38,552 bases of DNA from Hyphomicrobiales bacterium (GTDB taxonomy: Bacteria > Pseudomonadota > Alphaproteobacteria > Rhizobiales > Rhizobiaceae), in NCBI GenBank assembly GCA_900472575.1, contig UCIV01000064.1:1-38552 (forward strand). The letters are read 5' to 3'. The position numbers were made by a program, and so were the translations under genes. Below are positions 23,609 to 32,111 of this stretch, piece after piece; position 1 is the stretch's first letter; each line of letters opens with the position of its first letter. Below the pieces are notes generated by a model. The model made no database searches, was not told the origin of the DNA, and worked only from the letters and a program-made list of their open reading frames with translations.

Positions 23609-24601
23609 TTACTGGATGTCGAGCATCACGTCGTTCCACGCCTTCATGACGCGGTCACGGTTGTCTGCAGCCCATTTGAAATCATATTTTGCGTCTGGAA
23701 CGTCAGACAGCGGGAGCAGAACCGAGTTGGCATCAACGTCGCCGCGGATAGGGCGGCGACCGTGCTTGGCAACGACTTCCTGGCCTTCCTTGGAGACGAT
23801 GAAGTCAATAAAGGCCTTGCCATTCTCCACATTCGGCGCGCCCTTGATCAAGGCCATGCCGTCAGGTGCGATAGCAGTGCCCTCTTTCGGATAAACGATA
23901 TCGACCGGTGCCTGTCCGAGCTTGTAGCGAAGCGCCGCGTCCTCAAGCGTGATGCCGATTGCCTGCTCACCGTCATTGACGAAGCGTGGCACAGCGCCCG
24001 ATGATGTCGAGAATACGGTATTGGCGAGAATGCCCTTGTAGATTTCCCAAGCCTTGTCTTCCGGCTTGAAAAGCTGGAGCACGGTCGACAGCTGGATGTA
24101 GGCAGAGCCCGACTGGTCAGCACGGGCGGAAGAGATCATACCCTTGTATTCCGGCTTCGTCAGGTCTTCCCAGGAGGTGGGAGCAGGCGCGCCCTTCAAT
24201 GCGTCGCGATTGACGATAAACGCCGTCACAACCGCCGTGAACGGAATCCAGTTTTTGCTCGGCGACAGCGATGGAGTAATTGCTGACGCTTCCTTCGGCT
24301 CGTAAGGCTGGAAAAGAGCAGCAGAGAAGTCGATCACGGTACCGTCGACACTCCAGATAACATCGCCTGCCGGTTTACCACTCTCCGCTTTGATGCGGTT
24401 CATAAGCTCGCCCGAGCCTGCCTTGACCAACTCGACTTTGGTGCCGGTCTTCTTCTCGAATGCCGGCAACAGTTCATCCATCATCTGCTGGGGTGCAGCC
24501 GAATAGACAACGACGGTACCCTCTGCGTGAGCGACGGTCAGCGACGTGAGCATCGCAGCGCCAGCGGCAAGCGATGTCAGAAAAGTACGAAAATAGCCCA
24601 A
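23609..24601 (-). CDS. ABC transporter substrate-binding protein, AfuA/FbpA-like fold
   Basis: The best start is a TTG at 24601: GGAGG sits 5 bases before it and it opens a proper signal peptide, GYFRTFLTSLAAGAAMLTS ending VAHA before EGTVVVYS, giving 330 residues. An ATG-started frame to 24694 would add a polar stretch unlike a signal peptide. The mature protein has the class II periplasmic binding fold of the ferric/phosphosugar group: VVVYSAAPQQMMDELLPAFE, GDVIWSVDGTVIDF, PTSWEDLTKPEYKGMI and FIVSKEGQEVV. It contains no Tyr-Tyr pair, the usual iron-binding dyad of FbpA. AfuA of Actinobacillus, formerly called ferric, was shown to bind hexose phosphates, so a sugar or sugar-phosphate ligand is plausible. 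It is the first gene of the operon. Confidence 0.9.
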   Translation of the reverse strand: MGYFRTFLTSLAAGAAMLTSLTVAHAEGTVVVYSAAPQQMMDELLPAFEKKTGTKVELVKAGSGELMNRIKAESGKPAGDVIWSVDGTVIDFSAALFQPYEPKEASAITPSLSPSKNWIPFTAVVTAFIVNRDALKGAPAPTSWEDLTKPEYKGMISSARADQSGSAYIQLSTVLQLFKPEDKAWEIYKGILANTVFSTSSGAVPRFVNDGEQAIGITLEDAALRYKLGQAPVDIVYPKEGTAIAPDGMALIKGAPNVENGKAFIDFIVSKEGQEVVAKHGRRPIRGDVDANSVLLPLSDVPDAKYDFKWAADNRDRVMKAWNDVMLDIQ

Positions 24602-24696
24602 AATGGCCTCCAGATTTTTAGTTCCCGTTGGCGTCATGCGCGATATTATTTTTGTTTTTCGCTGAGCGTTCAGATCACGCGCATCCGTCGACATTT

Positions 24697-24725
24697 AATT
24701 TTCGTTACGTAACTAAATAAGTCAA
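24697..24725 (-). promoter_or_regulatory. Promoter with palindromic operator, amino-sugar operon
   Basis: On the minus strand TTGACT (24725-24720) is a good -35, and an AT-rich AAAATT/AAATTA block 17-18 bases on is a possible weak -10. The spacer holds GTTACGTAAC, a perfect 10-bp palindrome at 24704-24713, with flanking TTT and AAA extending the symmetry to 16 of 18 positions. It lies between the binding-protein gene and the divergent ROK regulator. An operator between -35 and -10 implies repression, with amino-sugar or its phosphate as likely inducer. Confidence 0.62.
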
Positions 24726-24894
24726 GCGCGTTTTCATGAAACCGTCATAAATGTCTTAAAGCACTGAACCGGTGAGGCTTTAATCCATATTCTGCTGTGA
24801 ATACCCGTGGCATTGTACGCCTCGACAAACAAATCTGATGTCACTTGGCCCGATCTGGGATAAGCCTCCAACAGAGGTCGAATAGGGGACACGG

Positions 24895-26028
24895 TTGATC
24901 AATCTCGGCTACAACGAACGTCGGCTCATAGAGATGCTGCGAGGCCGTGGAAGCATGTCTCGCACAGAACTTTCACGCGAGATGGATGTATCTGCGCCGA
25001 CATTGACCCGCTTGACATCGAGCCTGCTCGAAGCAGGCCTGATACGCGAAGCCGAAACAAGTCGGCATGGCGGAGGGAGAGGCAAGCCTTCCACGGATTT
25101 GGAGTTAGACGCTGACGGGCTGTTCACCATTGGCGTCTATTTTAACCCAGACGACCTAAGGATTTGTGTCGCCGATTTGAATGGGCAGATAAGGGCGGAG
25201 ATCCGCCAGGATCTGGACGACCATAGTTTCAGAAACATCATGAGCATTGCCGAGCCAGGCGCAAAAGAGGTCATCCGCAAGGCAAAAATCGATGCAAAAC
25301 GAATTCTCGGATGCGGGCTTTCATTTCCGGGACATTTCTCTCGCCATCCCGGACATGTGTTTCAGATACCGCAATTTGCCGGCTGGCACGACGTGGATGT
25401 CGACAAGGATTTTCAGCCGTTCTTCGATTACCCGGTGCACCATGAGAACGATGGCAAGGCGGTGATTTTATCCGAACTCTATTACGGCGTCGGGCGTAAC
25501 CTTGCGAACTTCGCCATGGTTTGGCTGACCTACGGGATCGGTGGTGGTGTAGTCGTACAGCGACATTTGTATCGGGGAAGCAACCGCAATGCCGGAGAAT
25601 TTGGCGGGTTGTTTCCAAAATCCAGTAGCCGACCTTCCGGGCAGGACCTTTGTCAGATGCTTGCGATGAATGGTACGACGATACGACGGCTCAGCGACAT
25701 TACCGAAGATTATGCCGACCATCCTCGAGTCCTGGAGTGGCTGGATCGTGCAACCGATCAATTGAGGAGCCTGGCTCTCACCGTTGCAAGGACACTCGAT
25801 CCATCGGCCATCGTTTTCGGGGGATCGCTCCCCGACTGGCTGCTCGGCCGAATTGTTGAGCGATTGGGATCGCTTGAAACTTTGGGAGAAGACTTCTTTG
25901 TTGAGCCGCCGGAAATCCGCAAATCGGATCTGAGCGAAGTCCCTCATTTAGGTGCAGCGACCATCCCACTTTATCGAGCGACAACGCCTAGCTACTACTC
26001 TGGCAGAGCTCTGAAGGGCTGGGCGTGA
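24895..26028 (+). CDS. ROK family transcriptional regulator (NagC-like)
   Basis: The 377-residue protein joins an N-terminal winged helix-turn-helix (about residues 5-70: RRLIEMLRGRGSMSRTELSR, MDVSAPTLTRLTSSLLEAGL, GGGRGKPSTDLEL) to a ROK sugar-binding domain (LGCGLSFPGHF, HHENDGKAVIL, WLTYGIGGGVVVQ, NAGEFGGLFP). The zinc cluster CxCGxxGC of ROK kinases is absent, so kinase activity is unlikely. The start is TTG with AGGGGA upstream. It is divergent from the ten-gene amino-sugar operon, with the GTTACGTAAC palindrome between. It probably represses that operon, and possibly itself, until an amino sugar or its 6-phosphate binds. Confidence 0.9.
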   Translation: MINLGYNERRLIEMLRGRGSMSRTELSREMDVSAPTLTRLTSSLLEAGLIREAETSRHGGGRGKPSTDLELDADGLFTIGVYFNPDDLRICVADLNGQIRAEIRQDLDDHSFRNIMSIAEPGAKEVIRKAKIDAKRILGCGLSFPGHFSRHPGHVFQIPQFAGWHDVDVDKDFQPFFDYPVHHENDGKAVILSELYYGVGRNLANFAMVWLTYGIGGGVVVQRHLYRGSNRNAGEFGGLFPKSSSRPSGQDLCQMLAMNGTTIRRLSDITEDYADHPRVLEWLDRATDQLRSLALTVARTLDPSAIVFGGSLPDWLLGRIVERLGSLETLGEDFFVEPPEIRKSDLSEVPHLGAATIPLYRATTPSYYSGRALKGWA

Positions 26029-26247
26029 AGGGCATTGCCGCTGACGTACCCCAAATTTCCACGCTTGAGGATTAATGCGGTTTGGAGGCTGGATACTCCC
26101 GGATGCACAACACAAGTGCGGTGGTTAGAGGTAAACGCGGAAGCTCGATATCTGGCGGCTGTGGCGGTTTGAGAACTCCATTCCTGCCTGCGGGACTTCC
26201 TACGCCTTGAGCAGTTTCGAACCAGCGACCCAAACTAGCTCTGAGCC

Positions 26248-27510
26248 TTATCGAATCAGTATAGCCCTGAAATCATTGACATTGACACCAGTCGGTCCGC
26301 AGACAAAAAGATCGTCGACGGCCGCAAAGGCGGCATAACTGTCGTTCGCCGAAAGCTTGTCATGGCCGTTTACACGCTTCGCGATGAAGCGGGCGACGCT
26401 GGTGCCATCAGCAAATGCCCCAGCGTTGTCCGCCGAGCCATCTATACCATCGGTATCGGCAGCCAGTGCAAACACATCGAGACCATCGATTGCAAGCGCG
26501 AGAGACAGCGCGAACTCTCCGTTCCGTCCGCCCTTGCCGCCCTTTTCCCGAAGTGTAACCGTCGTCTCGCCACCCGACAAAAGCACGCAGGGCCGGATAA
26601 ACGGGCTATTATGTAATGCTATCTCGCGTGCGATGGCCGCGTGCACACGGCCGACATCTTTCGCTTCGCCCTCGATGCAATCCGACAGCACTACGGGCGT
26701 TACTCCTGAGGCGCGGGCAGATGCTGCTGCCGCTTCGAGCGAAATGCGGGCGGAGGATACGAGGTGGTGGCTGTGCATGGCAAAGGGTGCATCCGCCGGG
26801 TTCGGTGCGCGAGCGGCGTCCGATCTTATGAAGTCGAGCATTCGTTGCGGGAGCTTTAGCCGATACCGTGCAATTATCTCCAAGGCATCATGACGACTGC
26901 CGAGATTTGGGATCGTCGGGCCAGTCGACACCAGTGCCGGATCGTCTCCAGGAATGTCTGACACCACGAAGCTCATCACCCGCGCCTTTGTCAAAGCCGC
27001 GAGCCTTCCTCCCTTGATCGTCGAAAAATGCTTGCGAACCCCGTTCATCGCTGAGATCGGAGCACCTGACACCAGCAGTTGCTCGTTCAGGGCAATCTCA
27101 TCGGCAAGAGCAAAACCGGCTGGCGGCGCTGGTAGGAGTGCCGAACCTCCGCCGCAGATCAGTGCAATCACGAGATCCTGGTCCGAGAGGTTCGATACTG
27201 CTGCCTTCAATCGCTCGGCAGCATCGAGACCCGCGTGGTCCGGGACTGGATGCGCCGCACCGATAACCTCAATGCACTGCGTTTCGCATTCGTAGCCATA
27301 GGGCGTGACCACCACACCTGTCAGAGGGCCGTCCCAAAGGCTCTCCAGGGAGAGGGCCATCTGCGCTGCGCCCTTTCCCGCGCCGACAACGACCACACGC
27401 CCGCCGACAGGCGCGGGCGGCAGAAGTTCCCTGATCCTACTTAACGGATCAGCGGCTTCTACCGCCGCTTTATACAGCGATGTCAAGAACAGTCGGGGGT
27501 CTGCAATCAT
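26248..27510 (-). CDS. ttuD: Glycerate kinase / MOFRL family protein (TtuD-like)
   Basis: From the ATG at 27510 (AAGG 6 bases upstream; the frame to 27609 overlaps glxR and lacks a ribosome site) the protein has 420 residues. Motifs of the GckA/TtuD family are clear: VVVVGAGKGAAQMALSLE, VIALICGGGSALLPAP, MNGVRKHFSTIKGGRLA, SDIPGDDPALVSTGP, LLSGGETTVTL, ALAADTDGIDGSADNAGAF and the MOFRL-type end FVCGPTGVNVNDFRAIL. TtuD was first called hydroxypyruvate reductase, but family members are glycerate 2-kinases making 2-phosphoglycerate. It is the last gene of the operon, after hyi and glxR, which fits a route from hydroxypyruvate to glycolysis. Confidence 0.92.
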   Translation of the reverse strand: MIADPRLFLTSLYKAAVEAADPLSRIRELLPPAPVGGRVVVVGAGKGAAQMALSLESLWDGPLTGVVVTPYGYECETQCIEVIGAAHPVPDHAGLDAAERLKAAVSNLSDQDLVIALICGGGSALLPAPPAGFALADEIALNEQLLVSGAPISAMNGVRKHFSTIKGGRLAALTKARVMSFVVSDIPGDDPALVSTGPTIPNLGSRHDALEIIARYRLKLPQRMLDFIRSDAARAPNPADAPFAMHSHHLVSSARISLEAAAASARASGVTPVVLSDCIEGEAKDVGRVHAAIAREIALHNSPFIRPCVLLSGGETTVTLREKGGKGGRNGEFALSLALAIDGLDVFALAADTDGIDGSADNAGAFADGTSVARFIAKRVNGHDKLSANDSYAAFAAVDDLFVCGPTGVNVNDFRAILIR

Positions 27511-27550
27511 CGTGCCTTGTTCCTGTCCGTCGGACTTCGCGGTGGCAACG

Positions 27551-28402
27551 TCATAATGCCTTAATGAGTGCCGAGTGGTCCTTGTCGCCGAGACCTTTTT
27601 CCAGGGCACCGTTCATCAATTGGTGGACCATAGCGGTGTTGGGCAGCATAAGCTCCAGGAGACGTGCGGATTCAAGCGCCAGCGACAGATCCTTATGATG
27701 TAAGCGCATGCGGAAGCCGGGCTCGAAGGCTTCGGTGATCATCCGTTCTCCGTGAACTTCGAGGACCCGCGACGCTGCAAAACCGCCCAACAGGGCTTTG
27801 CGAACGACGGTCGGATCGGCGCCCGCCTTTCTGGAAAATCTGAGAGCTTCCGATACGGCCTGAATGTTGAGGGCGACGATGATCTGATTGGCGACCTTGG
27901 CGATCTGACCATCGCCTACACCGCCGATCAACGTTATGTTCTTGCCCATCTTTTCAAACAGCGGCATTGCGCGCTCAAACGCCTTCGGCTTTCCGCCGGC
28001 CATGATGGTGAGCGAGGCGGCTTTTGCGCCGACCTCTCCGCCCGAGACCGGCGCGTCGACATAGTCGCATCCGCGTGCCTCGATACGTGTAGCAAAATCC
28101 TTGCTAGCCAGCGGCGAGATGGAGCTCATGTCGATGATAAGCTTGCCAGGCTCGACGCCGTTCATGACGCCGTTCTCGCCGAACAGAACGGTTTCCACAT
28201 CGGGCGTGTCGGGTAGCATGAGAATAATAATCTCGGCCGACTTCGCTACCTCCGTGGCTGATCCACAAGCAGTCGCGCCCCTGTCGATGAGATGAGCCGA
28301 CTGCGGCTTCACCCGGTGCAGAAACAGCTCATGACCTGCCTCGATCAGGTGCTGCGCCATCGGGCGCCCCATGACGCCCAATCCGATAAACCCGATTTTC
28401 AA
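27551..28402 (-). CDS. glxR: Tartronate semialdehyde reductase (2-hydroxy-3-oxopropionate reductase)
   Basis: The 283-residue protein is a beta-hydroxyacid dehydrogenase. KIGFIGLGVMGRPMAQHLIE is the NAD(P)-binding fold, VDAPVSGGEVGAKAASLTIM is the substrate loop, and GGVGDGQIAKVANQI carries the catalytic Lys. Length and motifs match GarR/GlxR, which reduces tartronate semialdehyde to D-glycerate. It begins 3 bases after the hydroxypyruvate isomerase stop and ends 40 bases before the kinase start, so the three form one pathway module. Other family members act on 3-hydroxyisobutyrate, but the neighbours make the tartronate assignment strong. Confidence 0.93.
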   Translation of the reverse strand: MKIGFIGLGVMGRPMAQHLIEAGHELFLHRVKPQSAHLIDRGATACGSATEVAKSAEIIILMLPDTPDVETVLFGENGVMNGVEPGKLIIDMSSISPLASKDFATRIEARGCDYVDAPVSGGEVGAKAASLTIMAGGKPKAFERAMPLFEKMGKNITLIGGVGDGQIAKVANQIIVALNIQAVSEALRFSRKAGADPTVVRKALLGGFAASRVLEVHGERMITEAFEPGFRMRLHHKDLSLALESARLLELMLPNTAMVHQLMNGALEKGLGDKDHSALIKAL

Positions 28403-28405
28403 TGG

Positions 28406-29191
28406 TCAATTCCTCTGTTGAAGCAGATTGAGCCAGCCAAGACCGGCGCTGGTGCTGGCTGCCGGCTTGTATTCGCATCCAACCCAGGCGTCGTAGCCGA
28501 GTTCATCCAGCCGCCTGAAGATGAAGTCGTGATTGATCTCCCCGGTCCCCGGCTCGTGGCGTCCGGGATTGTCGGCGATCTGGACATGACCAATCTTGCT
28601 CTGCAGCCTTTCAAAGGTCGGGAGAAGATCGCCCTGCATTATTTGCATGTGATAGAAATCATACTGGATCAGCAGGTTGGAGTGGCCGACCCGATCCATG
28701 ATCCGCTCTGCCTGATCCGTCGTTGTCAAAAAGTACCCGGGGATGTCGCGGGTGTTGATCGGCTCAAAGACTAGCGAGATCCCGGCATCGGCCAGACGCT
28801 CGGCGGCATAGCGCAGATTGTCAACGAGCGTCGCCTCGGCCACGTCCGGCTCAATGCCGCCGGGCACGATGCCTGCAAGGCAGTTGACCTTGCGGCAGCC
28901 GAGTACGTTTGCGTACTCGATCGCTCTGGTCACGGATGTCTGGAATTCCGCGACCCTGTCCGGTAGGCAGGCTATGCCGCGTTCGCCGGCTGCCCAGTTG
29001 CCGGCCGGCAGATTGAACAGGGCTTGCTGCAGATCATGGCGTGCCAGCTGGGCGGCGATCGCCTCAGGGGCTTCTTCATAGGGGCTGACATATTCTACCG
29101 CCCTAAAGCCATCCACAGCGGCGGCGGCAAAGCGGTCGATGAAGGAATGCTCGGTGTAGAGCATGGAGAGGTTGGCTGCGAACTTAGGCAT
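28406..29191 (-). CDS. hyi: Hydroxypyruvate isomerase
   Basis: The 261-residue TIM-barrel enzyme of the xylose isomerase-like (AP endonuclease 2) superfamily starts MPKFAANLSMLYTEHSFIDRF, characteristic of Hyi. Metal-site regions are visible: LVFEPINTRDIPGYFLT with the first Glu, IQYDFYHMQIMQGDL with the Asp and His, HVQIADNPGRHEPGTGEIN, and VGCEYKPA with the last Glu. It interconverts hydroxypyruvate and tartronate semialdehyde, feeding GlxR directly. It lies 10 bases after the ABC ATPase gene and 3 before glxR on the same strand. Related Otnl isomerases act on 2-oxo-tetronate, a less likely alternative given that TtuD follows. Confidence 0.92.
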   Translation of the reverse strand: MPKFAANLSMLYTEHSFIDRFAAAAVDGFRAVEYVSPYEEAPEAIAAQLARHDLQQALFNLPAGNWAAGERGIACLPDRVAEFQTSVTRAIEYANVLGCRKVNCLAGIVPGGIEPDVAEATLVDNLRYAAERLADAGISLVFEPINTRDIPGYFLTTTDQAERIMDRVGHSNLLIQYDFYHMQIMQGDLLPTFERLQSKIGHVQIADNPGRHEPGTGEINHDFIFRRLDELGYDAWVGCEYKPAASTSAGLGWLNLLQQRN

Positions 29192-29201
29192 GCTGGACGG
29201 C

Positions 29202-30914
29202 TCAGACTTGATCTGCGCGCAGGCGATGAAGCATGCGCTTGTTGCGGGGATCCGGATTGGGGACGGAGGAAATCAGCCGCTTGGTGTAAGGCTGCGACGC
29301 GTTGGTGCAAATCGTCTCCGCATCGCCGACTTCAACGATCTTGCCCTTGTGCATCACCGCCACGCGGTCGCAGAAGTAGCGGACAACGGAAATGTCGTGA
29401 GAGATGAAAACAAAGCTTAGGTGCAGCTGCTTCTGGACGTCGAGCAACAGATCGAGGATCTGGCTGCGGATCGAAACGTCAAGGGCAGACGTCGCCTCGT
29501 CCGCGACGATTACCTTAGGGTTGAGCGCGAGCGCCCGGGCGATACCAATACGCTGGCGCTGACCGCCTGAGAACGCGTGCGGGTAACGTTCCATAGCAAG
29601 CGGATCAAGGCCCACCTTGCCCAGCAACTCGGCGACGCGCGCCTCCACGGCCCTGCCCGACATGCCCTTGGAGATGACGAGCGGATCGCCGATGATCTGC
29701 TTGACTGTCATGCGCGGATTGAGCGAGGCGAACGGATCCTGGAAAATCAGCCGCACATCCTGATGATAGCGCCGCAGATCAGCCTTGCCGAGCGCCGTGA
29801 CATCGACCGGTGGGGCCGCCTCGTCGGCACGGTAGGTGACACTGCCCGATGTGGGCTCGACGATGCGTAGGATCATCCGACCAAGTGTCGTCTTGCCCGA
29901 GCCGCTCTCCCCAACGATGCCGAGGTTTTCGCCGGGGAAGAGATCAAGATTGGCGTCATCGACGGCGACCAGGCCGCGACCGCTGCTGCGCGAAAACATG
30001 CGTGACGGCGCGCCGTAGACCTTGGTGAGGTTTCTGACGGAGAGAACCGGCGCGACAGTCGTAGCAAGCGAAGCCGGCAACGCGCGCCCTTCCGCGCCAC
30101 CTTCCAGCTTGACCGTCGCATCGAGAAGCTGTCGCGTATACGGATGCCGGCTTGCGTGGAAGATGTCGTCGACCGATCCCTGCTCCACGATCTTGCCGAA
30201 GCGCATGACGGCAACCTCATCCGCAACTTCGGCGACAATTCCCATGTCATGGGTAATGAGCAGCATTGACATGCCGCGCTCGTCCTGAAGCCGCTTGATA
30301 AGGTCTAATATTTCGGCCTGGGTGGTGACGTCCAGAGCCGTTGTCGGCTCGTCGGCGATCAGCACTTCCGGATCGCAGGCGAGCGCCATGGCGATCATGG
30401 CTCTCTGCCGCATGCCGCCTGAAAACTCGAAAGTGTAGCGATCGGCCATCAGTTCTGGTTGCGGGATTTCGACTTGGCGCAGCAGTTCGACGCAACGCAC
30501 GCGCGCCTCTTTCTTCGACACTCGCCTGTGCAGGCGAACCGCCTCGACGATCTGCGAACCGATCGTATGGACCGGTGACAATGAGCTCATTGGCTCCTGA
30601 AATATCAACCCGATCCGCCCGCCGCGAATAGCAAGTACCTCCCGGCTTCCCTCCTTGTACTCGGCAACATCTACTGGCCCGTCCGGGCCGTCGAGCAAGA
30701 TCTGGCCGCCGGTCATGCAGCCGGGCTTGTCGATGATCCGCATCAGGGCGCGGGCCGTCACCGATTTTCCCGAACCGCTTTCGCCGACAAGCGCCATCGT
30801 CTTTCCGCGCTTCAGGTCAAAGGTGACGTCGCGCACAGCGTGCAGCACATGCGTCCGGAGGTGGAAATCGATTGATAGGTTTCGGACCGAGAGCAGTCTT
30901 TCGGGCGTAATCAT
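29202..30914 (-). CDS. ABC transporter ATP-binding protein, fused double ATPase (DppD-DppF type)
   Basis: The 570-residue protein contains two complete ATPase domains. The first has Walker A VGESGSGKSVTARAL, signature FSGGMRQRAMIAMAL, Walker B EVLIADEPTTALD and ITHDMGIVAEVAD. The second has VGESGSGKTTLGRMIL, FSGGQRQRIGIARAL, KVIVADEATSALDVS and SHDISVVRYF. The end of each half (HPYTRQLLDA and QPYTKRLISS) is the peptide/oligosaccharide-transporter signature. It powers the two adjacent permeases. The Walker B of the second half reads DEATSALD where DEPTSALD is usual, a mild change. Confidence 0.94.
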   Translation of the reverse strand: MITPERLLSVRNLSIDFHLRTHVLHAVRDVTFDLKRGKTMALVGESGSGKSVTARALMRIIDKPGCMTGGQILLDGPDGPVDVAEYKEGSREVLAIRGGRIGLIFQEPMSSLSPVHTIGSQIVEAVRLHRRVSKKEARVRCVELLRQVEIPQPELMADRYTFEFSGGMRQRAMIAMALACDPEVLIADEPTTALDVTTQAEILDLIKRLQDERGMSMLLITHDMGIVAEVADEVAVMRFGKIVEQGSVDDIFHASRHPYTRQLLDATVKLEGGAEGRALPASLATTVAPVLSVRNLTKVYGAPSRMFSRSSGRGLVAVDDANLDLFPGENLGIVGESGSGKTTLGRMILRIVEPTSGSVTYRADEAAPPVDVTALGKADLRRYHQDVRLIFQDPFASLNPRMTVKQIIGDPLVISKGMSGRAVEARVAELLGKVGLDPLAMERYPHAFSGGQRQRIGIARALALNPKVIVADEATSALDVSIRSQILDLLLDVQKQLHLSFVFISHDISVVRYFCDRVAVMHKGKIVEVGDAETICTNASQPYTKRLISSVPNPDPRNKRMLHRLRADQV

Positions 30915-30925
30915 CTACGTCCTCC

Positions 30926-32101
30926 TCAATTGTCGTAGGGATCGGCCGCATCGCGCAATCCATCGCCAAAGAAATTGAACGACAGCACGGCAAGGACCAC
31001 CGCCAGGCTTGGCCAGATCAGCAGCCAAGGCGCGGTTGCAACCGTGCGTACATTCTGGGCGTCCTGAAGTAACACCCCCCAACTGACGACCGGCGGCTTC
31101 AGCCCGACGCCGAGGAATGACAGCGAGGTTTCCGCGACGATCATCGTCGGGATAGCGAGCGTCACGACTGCGAGAATATGGCTGGTCAGCGACGGGAGAA
31201 TGTGACGGAAGATGATCCTGCGCTCACCGGCTCCGTCCAGCCTCGCAGCAGTGACGAAGTCATCGCCGCGTAGCGAGAAAAACCGCCCCCGGACCTCTCG
31301 CGCCAGTCCCGTCCAACTCAGAAGTGATACGATAAGCGTCACCATGAAGTAGACAGAAAGCGGCGACCAGCTAAGCGGGATCGCGGCCGCCAGGCCGAGC
31401 CAGAGCGGAATGGTCGGCATAGCACTGACGATTTCGATGGTTCTTTGAATGAGTGTATCGACCCAACCGCCATAGTAACCGGAAACCGCTCCCATGATCA
31501 CGCCAAGCGACAGCGAAATCGCAACGCCCACGAGCCCGATCGACATGGAGACCCGCGTTCCGTAGATCAGCCGGCTCATCAGGTCTCGACCGAGGCGATC
31601 GGAACCAAGCAGATACATTGGTTCGCGCGCATCCAATGGACCAATTAGATGGGTCTCCATCGGGATGACGCCCCAGAGCTTGTACGGAGCTCCTTCGACG
31701 AAGAAGCCGATCGGTATGACCTTCGTCTCGTCGACTGCGAAGCTGCGGCGTAGCGCCTTGGGCTCGATCTCGATCTTGTAGCCCTTGACATGTGGCAGGA
31801 ACCTGGTCTCGCCATCAGCATTCGGCGCAAACAGTGCGATCCTCTGGGGTGGTGCAAAGGTGAATTGGGGCCGGGACGTGTTGGGCAGGCCGGGCGCCAG
31901 GAACTCGGCGAAGGCGCCGATCAGGTAGAGCACGACAATGATGCCGCCGGCGATGGCCGCGACCTTGTGGCGGAAGAAACGCTGGCGGATGAGCGTCCAC
32001 TGTCCGGCGGCTTCCAGAGTTTTGACCTTCCTTCCCGACTTCAGCGGGCTGATGGCGGGACCGGTCTCGAGTGCGGCGGTAGAATTTCTATCAATCAACA
32101 T
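30926..32101 (-). CDS. ABC transporter permease, DppC/YejE-like with large periplasmic insert
   Basis: From the ATG at 32101 (GAGGGGAG 5 bases upstream) this is a 391-residue permease; the frame continues to 32137 without a better site. After a cytoplasmic tail (RQRFFRHKVAAIAGGIIVVL begins the first membrane segment) comes a long periplasmic stretch of about 110 residues, FAPPQRIALFAPNADG to MYLLGSDRLGRDLMSRLIYG, as in the YejE-like and oligosaccharide branches. The EAA loop is DFVTAARLDGAGERRIIFRH followed by ILPS. About six membrane segments are present. It pairs with the DppB-like protein encoded 10 bases upstream. Confidence 0.92.
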   Translation of the reverse strand: MLIDRNSTAALETGPAISPLKSGRKVKTLEAAGQWTLIRQRFFRHKVAAIAGGIIVVLYLIGAFAEFLAPGLPNTSRPQFTFAPPQRIALFAPNADGETRFLPHVKGYKIEIEPKALRRSFAVDETKVIPIGFFVEGAPYKLWGVIPMETHLIGPLDAREPMYLLGSDRLGRDLMSRLIYGTRVSMSIGLVGVAISLSLGVIMGAVSGYYGGWVDTLIQRTIEIVSAMPTIPLWLGLAAAIPLSWSPLSVYFMVTLIVSLLSWTGLAREVRGRFFSLRGDDFVTAARLDGAGERRIIFRHILPSLTSHILAVVTLAIPTMIVAETSLSFLGVGLKPPVVSWGVLLQDAQNVRTVATAPWLLIWPSLAVVLAVLSFNFFGDGLRDAADPYDN

Positions 32102-32111
32102 AGCGCTCCCC

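Noticed and set aside
20738..24601. Naming the ABC transporter as a ferric iron importer
   Set aside because: Only the family name suggests it; the binding protein lacks the Tyr-Tyr pair and all neighbours are amino-sugar genes.
26029..26247. Terminator between the convergent ROK regulator and ttuD
   Set aside because: I looked for a stem followed by a T-run on either strand and saw none convincing in this 219-base gap.
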